NCBI GenBank assembly: GCA_027310845.1
Contig: DAIDAB010000074.1
Coordinates: forward strand, 1 to 8,982
Length of the DNA stretch: 8,982 nt
From: a bacterium
GTDB lineage: Archaea; Thermoproteota; Nitrososphaeria; Nitrososphaerales; CADDZS01
Reading direction: 5' to 3'
Shown here: one piece after another, positions 6,356 through 8,982 of the stretch
Layout of the letters: each line of letters opens with the position of its first letter
Position numbering within the stretch: position 1 is the first letter of the stretch
Program-made: the position numbers and the translations under genes
Notes under the pieces: generated by a model
Told to the model about the DNA's origin: nothing
The model's database searches: none
Seen by the model: the letters and a program-made list of their open reading frames with translations, nothing else

Positions 6356-7672
6356 CTAGCTGGTGGCTCGTCGCGCTGTGACTTTGTTCATTGCTTGATT
6401 TAGGTCATCAAGAATGTCGGCGTAATACTCTACACCGATCGAGAGCCTTATCATCTTCTCTGTGATTCCGAGTTCACTCTTTTCTCTCTGTTCAAGGTCT
6501 GAATGAGTCATCGTCGAGGGATGCTCTGCTAGCGTCTGCATCCCGCCTAGACTGACCGCAAGATGGGCTAGTTTCAGTGCGTTGAGAAACTGGAAAGCCT
6601 CCCTTCTTCCATCTTTAATATCAAATGAGATCATTGAACCTGCGTTCTTGCACTGCTTCTGGAAGATTCTGTATTGAGGGTCGCCTGGCTTCAGCAACCC
6701 AGGGTAGTACACTTTTTCAACCTTGGGATGCTTTGCAAGCCACTCTGCGACATATCTTGCATTCTTTGCCTGTGCTGTCATGCGCATCTTCAGTGTCTCG
6801 AGGCTTCTAAGAAGAAGATAACCGTCAAAGGGGGAAAGAATTGTGCCTAGCATCGTCCTGTAAACTTTGATATTGTCATCTATGACCTCTTGATTTCCCA
6901 TTGCTGCCCCCGCCACCACATCGCTGTGGCCACCTATGAATTTAGTCGCAGAATAAAGGATGAGATCTGCTCCCTGTTCCGCGGGATTTTGCCACATCGG
7001 CCCAAGGAATGTGTTGTCCACGGCGAGAATGATATTGCGTTTTGCGTGCCTTGAGGTTTCTCTTGCAATCTCGGCGATTTCCTTGATATCGGTTAGAGCA
7101 CAGGTTGGGTTCGCAGGCGTCTCCAGGAATATCATCGCAGGATTCTCTCCCTTACTCTTCTGACGAAATAACTCTTCTCTCACTTTCCCAGCAGCCGAGC
7201 CTGCAGGAAATGGAACAGTCTTGATTCCAATTCGGGGAAAAATATGGCGAAACAGGTAATCTGTCCCACCGTAGACCGGCACGCTGAAGAGCACGGTATC
7301 ACCAGACGCGCAAAGCGACAGGACAGAGGTTGCAATGGCCGACATTCCGGCCGCGAAAACTGCGGCACTCTCAGTCCCCTTCTCGAAGAGGGTGAGCCTA
7401 TCTTCCAGGATCTCGAGGTTTGGGTTGTTTAGGCGGCTGTAGATGAGGCTTGCCTGCTCTCTAGGTTTTCTCTCACGAAGGTGATAGGCAAGCTCAAACG
7501 ATCGCTTTGCATCCTCCGCACTCTTGAAGACAAAGGTGGATGAAAGAAAGATTGGAGGGACCACAGCTCCCTCCGAGAGTGCTGGAGCGTAACCATACGT
7601 AGGGGCTAGGCTTTCAGGCCTGTATTTCTTTCTTAGTGCCTTTTGGATTCTCTTGTAATCATGTACTGGCAT
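6356..7672 (-). CDS. PLP-dependent trans-sulfuration enzyme (cystathionine gamma-synthase/gamma-lyase family)
   Basis: A Cys/Met-metabolism PLP enzyme of 438 residues. Such enzymes are cytosolic tetramers that either join cysteine to an activated homoserine (gamma-synthase) or cleave cystathionine or methionine (gamma-lyases). Visible family residues include YSRLNNPN (78-85; Y78 and R80 bind cofactor phosphate from the neighbouring subunit), AAGMSAI (107-113), SVPVYGGT (130-137; Y134 stacks on PLP), ETPANPT (184-190), VDNTF (218-222; D219 at the pyridine nitrogen), SATKFIGGHSD (241-251; K244 Schiff-base lysine), SLGGMQTLAEHPSTMTH (374-390) and IRLSIGVE (408-415; R409 binds substrate carboxylate). 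Methionine gamma-lyase has a Cys two residues after the stacking Tyr; here it is Gly136, which argues against that activity. The subfamily with about 60 residues before YSR and the NNPN motif is usually annotated only as cystathionine gamma-synthase family. The ATG at 7672 has an AATTTA box 28 bases upstream and no SD, so the transcript is probably leaderless. Confidence 0.94.
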   Translation of the reverse strand: MPVHDYKRIQKALRKKYRPESLAPTYGYAPALSEGAVVPPIFLSSTFVFKSAEDAKRSFELAYHLRERKPREQASLIYSRLNNPNLEILEDRLTLFEKGTESAAVFAAGMSAIATSVLSLCASGDTVLFSVPVYGGTDYLFRHIFPRIGIKTVPFPAGSAAGKVREELFRQKSKGENPAMIFLETPANPTCALTDIKEIAEIARETSRHAKRNIILAVDNTFLGPMWQNPAEQGADLILYSATKFIGGHSDVVAGAAMGNQEVIDDNIKVYRTMLGTILSPFDGYLLLRSLETLKMRMTAQAKNARYVAEWLAKHPKVEKVYYPGLLKPGDPQYRIFQKQCKNAGSMISFDIKDGRREAFQFLNALKLAHLAVSLGGMQTLAEHPSTMTHSDLEQREKSELGITEKMIRLSIGVEYYADILDDLNQAMNKVTARRATS

Positions 7673-7697
7673 ACCATTTGAATATCACGTAGAGATC

Positions 7698-7703
7698 TAA
7701 ATT
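7698..7703 (-). promoter_or_regulatory. TATA box for a leaderless trans-sulfuration gene transcript
   Basis: AATTTA on the minus strand is centred 28 bases before the ATG at 7672, the distance expected when the transcript begins at or next to the start codon. The gene also has no SD. Confidence 0.5.
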
Positions 7704-7717
7704 AGTGATTCTGTTCT

Positions 7718-8020
7718 TCAGTATGCTCGGGCTTTCAAAAGTTCAAACAGCTCTTTGTGAAATGTCTGTGGTTTCGAAGAAGGTAGATCGGCAGGATTAT
7801 CGAAACTACAATACCAGCGACAGCACTCTTGGGCTGTCGTAGCAAATGCCCTTGCGTCAAGCACTAATGTTAGAACAGCGATCACGAGAGTACCCCGAGC
7901 AACCCCCATCCTCTCAACAGCAACAAACCAGGGATGACCAGAAGACCCGCCGGACCAAGAATGAGTTAAGGCGTTGATGAATTGCATTGTGAGCGCTTGT
8001 GGTGGAGTAATGAGTGCCAA
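7718..8020 (-). CDS. Unrecognised small ORF, possibly a single-helix membrane protein
   Basis: A 100-codon frame from TTG 8020, or 89 residues from an in-frame ATG at 7987. I do not recognise the family. The central part GTLVIAVLTLVLDARAFA is hydrophobic enough for one membrane helix. It is followed by a Cys-rich bit (ECCRWYC), the FDNPADLP segment and an amphipathic end, FHKELFELLKARAY, that reads like real protein. It ends 15 bases before the promoter box of the trans-sulfuration gene and sits downstream of the four-helix membrane protein in the same direction. Against it: neither start has a usable SD or TATA box, and a TGA lies two codons before the TTG. It may be a genuine small protein, the tail of a decayed gene, or chance. 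Confidence 0.38.
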   Translation of the reverse strand: MALITPPQALTMQFINALTHSWSGGSSGHPWFVAVERMGVARGTLVIAVLTLVLDARAFATTAQECCRWYCSFDNPADLPSSKPQTFHKELFELLKARAY

Positions 8021-8100
8021 TCCTCAAGAGAGACCAGGTTAGAAGAACATTAGTCTTTGAAGGAATTGGATTATTTCGCGAACTGCCACAAGCCTTGCGT
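8021..8100. other. Gap between two minus-strand ORFs with nothing firm
   Basis: Eighty bases with no T-run, TATA box or repeat. The only thing seen is a 21-codon frame that starts with a GTG overlapping the stop of the upstream membrane-protein gene (GTGA, 8104-8101) and ends at 8039. It is too short to support as a gene. Confidence 0.3.
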
Positions 8101-8661
8101 TCACGTCGTCGGCTTGAGAGAAATCTGCTTTTGTTCTGTTGGCGGTAGTTTCATGAGTTGCCTGACCTTAAGATAGAAAGGTACCGTGTAAATGACTTGA
8201 CCAGCCGAGGCTATCCCGCCAACGAGTAGAATAAACTGACCAAGAACGTTTGGAACCCATGAAAGAAGAAATCGTAGAGTGCTTGGAAGCGCATTGCCAA
8301 GATAGGCAAAATTGAAAGGGAATACCCATAGAAACCAGAAGAAGGCTGTTGCCCAAAGGAGTGCTCCAAATACTTCAAGTGGTCGGACTGAGTTTCTTTT
8401 GCCAACAAACAATCTTGCCAAGCTTGTGACAATACCGAATAGTCCTGCTGCATAAAAGAGCACTATCTCGGTTGTTCCAAAGTTCGATGTGAAAAATCCG
8501 GTGTTAGTAAGCTGGTGATCGACAAAGAAAGCAATAAGAAGCAAAGTGACAATTACTGTAGCTATTTCACCAAGCCTTTCCGATAGCTTCAGTACATCTC
8601 TTTCCTTCGCTAATTTTGCGCGACGGGCAAACCAGCTGTCAGCATAATTTCTCTCTTGCAT
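8101..8661 (-). CDS. Four-helix membrane protein of unknown function
   Basis: A 186-residue protein that I cannot assign to a family. A charged N-terminus (residues 1-30, rich in Arg, Lys and Glu) is followed by four hydrophobic segments at about 31-48, 63-86, 95-115 and 137-160. The third is rich in aromatic residues (AFFWFLWVFPF, 106-116). The C-terminal tail is short, polar and lysine-rich. No catalytic or metal-binding motif is obvious. The frame opens at ATG 8715, giving 204 residues, but that ATG lies inside an AATAAAT box (8714-8720 region) that looks like the promoter. The internal ATG at 8661 has AGGAGT nine bases upstream (8671-8676) and a normal TATA distance, so I prefer it. The small ORF at 7718-8020 lies downstream on the same strand. 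Confidence 0.72.
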   Translation of the reverse strand: MQERNYADSWFARRAKLAKERDVLKLSERLGEIATVIVTLLLIAFFVDHQLTNTGFFTSNFGTTEIVLFYAAGLFGIVTSLARLFVGKRNSVRPLEVFGALLWATAFFWFLWVFPFNFAYLGNALPSTLRFLLSWVPNVLGQFILLVGGIASAGQVIYTVPFYLKVRQLMKLPPTEQKQISLKPTT

Positions 8662-8713
8662 CTTCACAACACTCCTATGACCTTTTCGTTGAGAAAGAGT
8701 GAATGCCAGAAGC

Positions 8714-8720
8714 ATTTATT
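8714..8720 (-). promoter_or_regulatory. TATA box of the four-helix membrane-protein gene
   Basis: AATAAAT on the minus strand would start transcription near 8690, leaving a leader of about 30 bases that contains AGGAGT (8676-8671) at the right distance from ATG 8661. The upstream ATG at 8715 would overlap the box and could not be on this transcript. Confidence 0.45.
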
Positions 8721-8925
8721 CCCCGTAGACGATCATCACAAATGATAATGGTGATAATAATAAACTCCAAGTGTTGAGAGAAATGTCTCACCAAGAAGCG
8801 TGATTGCTCTAAGTATTCAGCCTGTTGTGAAGAATACGTGACTCACTGGAGCTCATTTGTTGTTTCGTTTCTCTCTGTCGCAAGTTTCGAAGAGCTGTTA
8901 TCAATGTTGATGATAGTATACGCGA
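8721..8925. promoter_or_regulatory. Divergent regulatory spacer rich in small palindromes
   Basis: No gene or RNA was recognised here. The spacer separates the minus-strand membrane-protein promoter from the plus-strand promoter at 8926. It contains ATCATCAC/GTGATAAT (8732-8739 and 8751-8758, one mismatch), TGAGA/TCTCA (8775-8779 and 8786-8790), GTATTC/GAATAC (8813-8818 and 8832-8837), GTGACTCAC (8838-8846) and ATCAATGTTGAT (8900-8911). Several share GTGA/TCAC half-sites. These may be operators, but short palindromes also arise by chance. Confidence 0.35.
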
Positions 8926-8962
8926 TTTATATCAGATACTAATATTGTACTTAACTAGGTGA
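8926..8962 (+). promoter_or_regulatory. Archaeal promoter and SD for the gene at the right edge
   Basis: TTTATAT (8926-8932) predicts a transcription start near 8955. AGGTGA (8957-8962) matches the archaeal anti-SD and lies five bases before a TTG at 8968. Box, leader and SD are all at ideal spacing, making this the best-formed expression signal in the window. Confidence 0.6.
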
Positions 8963-8967
8963 ATTAA

Positions 8968-8982
8968 TTGGCATCTCTATCG
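8968..8982 (+). CDS. Start of a truncated gene at the right edge
   Basis: TTG at 8968 begins five visible codons (MASLS) before the window ends. The call rests wholly on the upstream AGGTGA SD and TTTATAT box and on TTG starts being common here. Nothing can be said about the product. A divergent promoter arrangement with the four-helix membrane-protein gene is implied. Confidence 0.5.

Noticed and set aside
6174..6359. A 61-codon plus-strand frame in the spacer before the trans-sulfuration gene
   Set aside because: Composition looks random, there is no SD, and it runs into the 3' end of the opposing gene.
8039..8104. A 21-codon frame whose GTG overlaps the stop of the four-helix membrane-protein gene
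   Set aside because: The GTGA overlap is typical of coupling, but the frame is too short and has no other support.
1..8982. CRISPR arrays, insertion sequences, tRNAs or phage genes
   Set aside because: Looked for on both strands; no regularly spaced repeats, transposase or integrase motifs, or tRNA T-loop signatures were found.

Overview
The window looks archaeal, probably from a mesophilic non-methanogen of the Thermoproteota/Nitrososphaeria type. The evidence is indirect. Several genes appear to start with TTG. AT-rich TATA-like boxes lie 25-45 bases before starts. Two gene starts carry GTGA/AGGTGA-type ribosome binding sites, while others look leaderless. The gene content includes a MOFRL-type glycerate kinase, a DUF1614 membrane protein and a YeiH-like transporter. 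No rRNA, tRNA, CRISPR array, transposase or integrase was found. Species-level placement is inference only.

Layout from left to right. A YeiH/UPF0324-family membrane transporter lies on the minus strand and is cut by the left edge (1-1004). A divergent spacer (1005-1269) leads into glycerate 2-kinase (plus, 1270-2646). This converges on pyruvate kinase (minus, 2639-4063), and the two stop ends overlap by 8 bases. Divergent from pyruvate kinase is a DUF1614 membrane protein (plus, about 4160-4861). An 88-base gap follows, then a two-module VOC/extradiol-dioxygenase-like protein (plus, 4950-6026). A 329-base spacer (6027-6355) holds a perfect hairpin and a possible 28-residue membrane micropeptide. 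A PLP-dependent trans-sulfuration enzyme (cystathionine gamma-synthase/lyase type, minus, 6356-7672) is followed by an unrecognised small ORF (minus, 7718-8020) and a four-helix membrane protein of unknown function (minus, 8101-8661). A 306-base spacer rich in small palindromes ends in a well-formed archaeal promoter, SD and TTG start for a plus-strand gene cut by the right edge (8968 onward).

How the genes fit together. Glycerate kinase and pyruvate kinase act on either side of enolase: glycerate to 2-phosphoglycerate, then (via PEP) to pyruvate. Their adjacency suggests the lower part of a non- or semi-phosphorylative Entner-Doudoroff route, or glycerate use. The pyruvate kinase carries the residue set associated with K+-independent enzymes. 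The dioxygenase-like protein points to aerobic metabolism of hydroquinone- or catechol-like compounds, but no other pathway gene is nearby. The trans-sulfuration enzyme and the YeiH-type transporter are both loosely linked to sulfur compounds but are too far apart to form an operon. Most genes look singly transcribed. I see ordinary chromosomal metabolism with some interesting details, and no convincing new multi-gene system.
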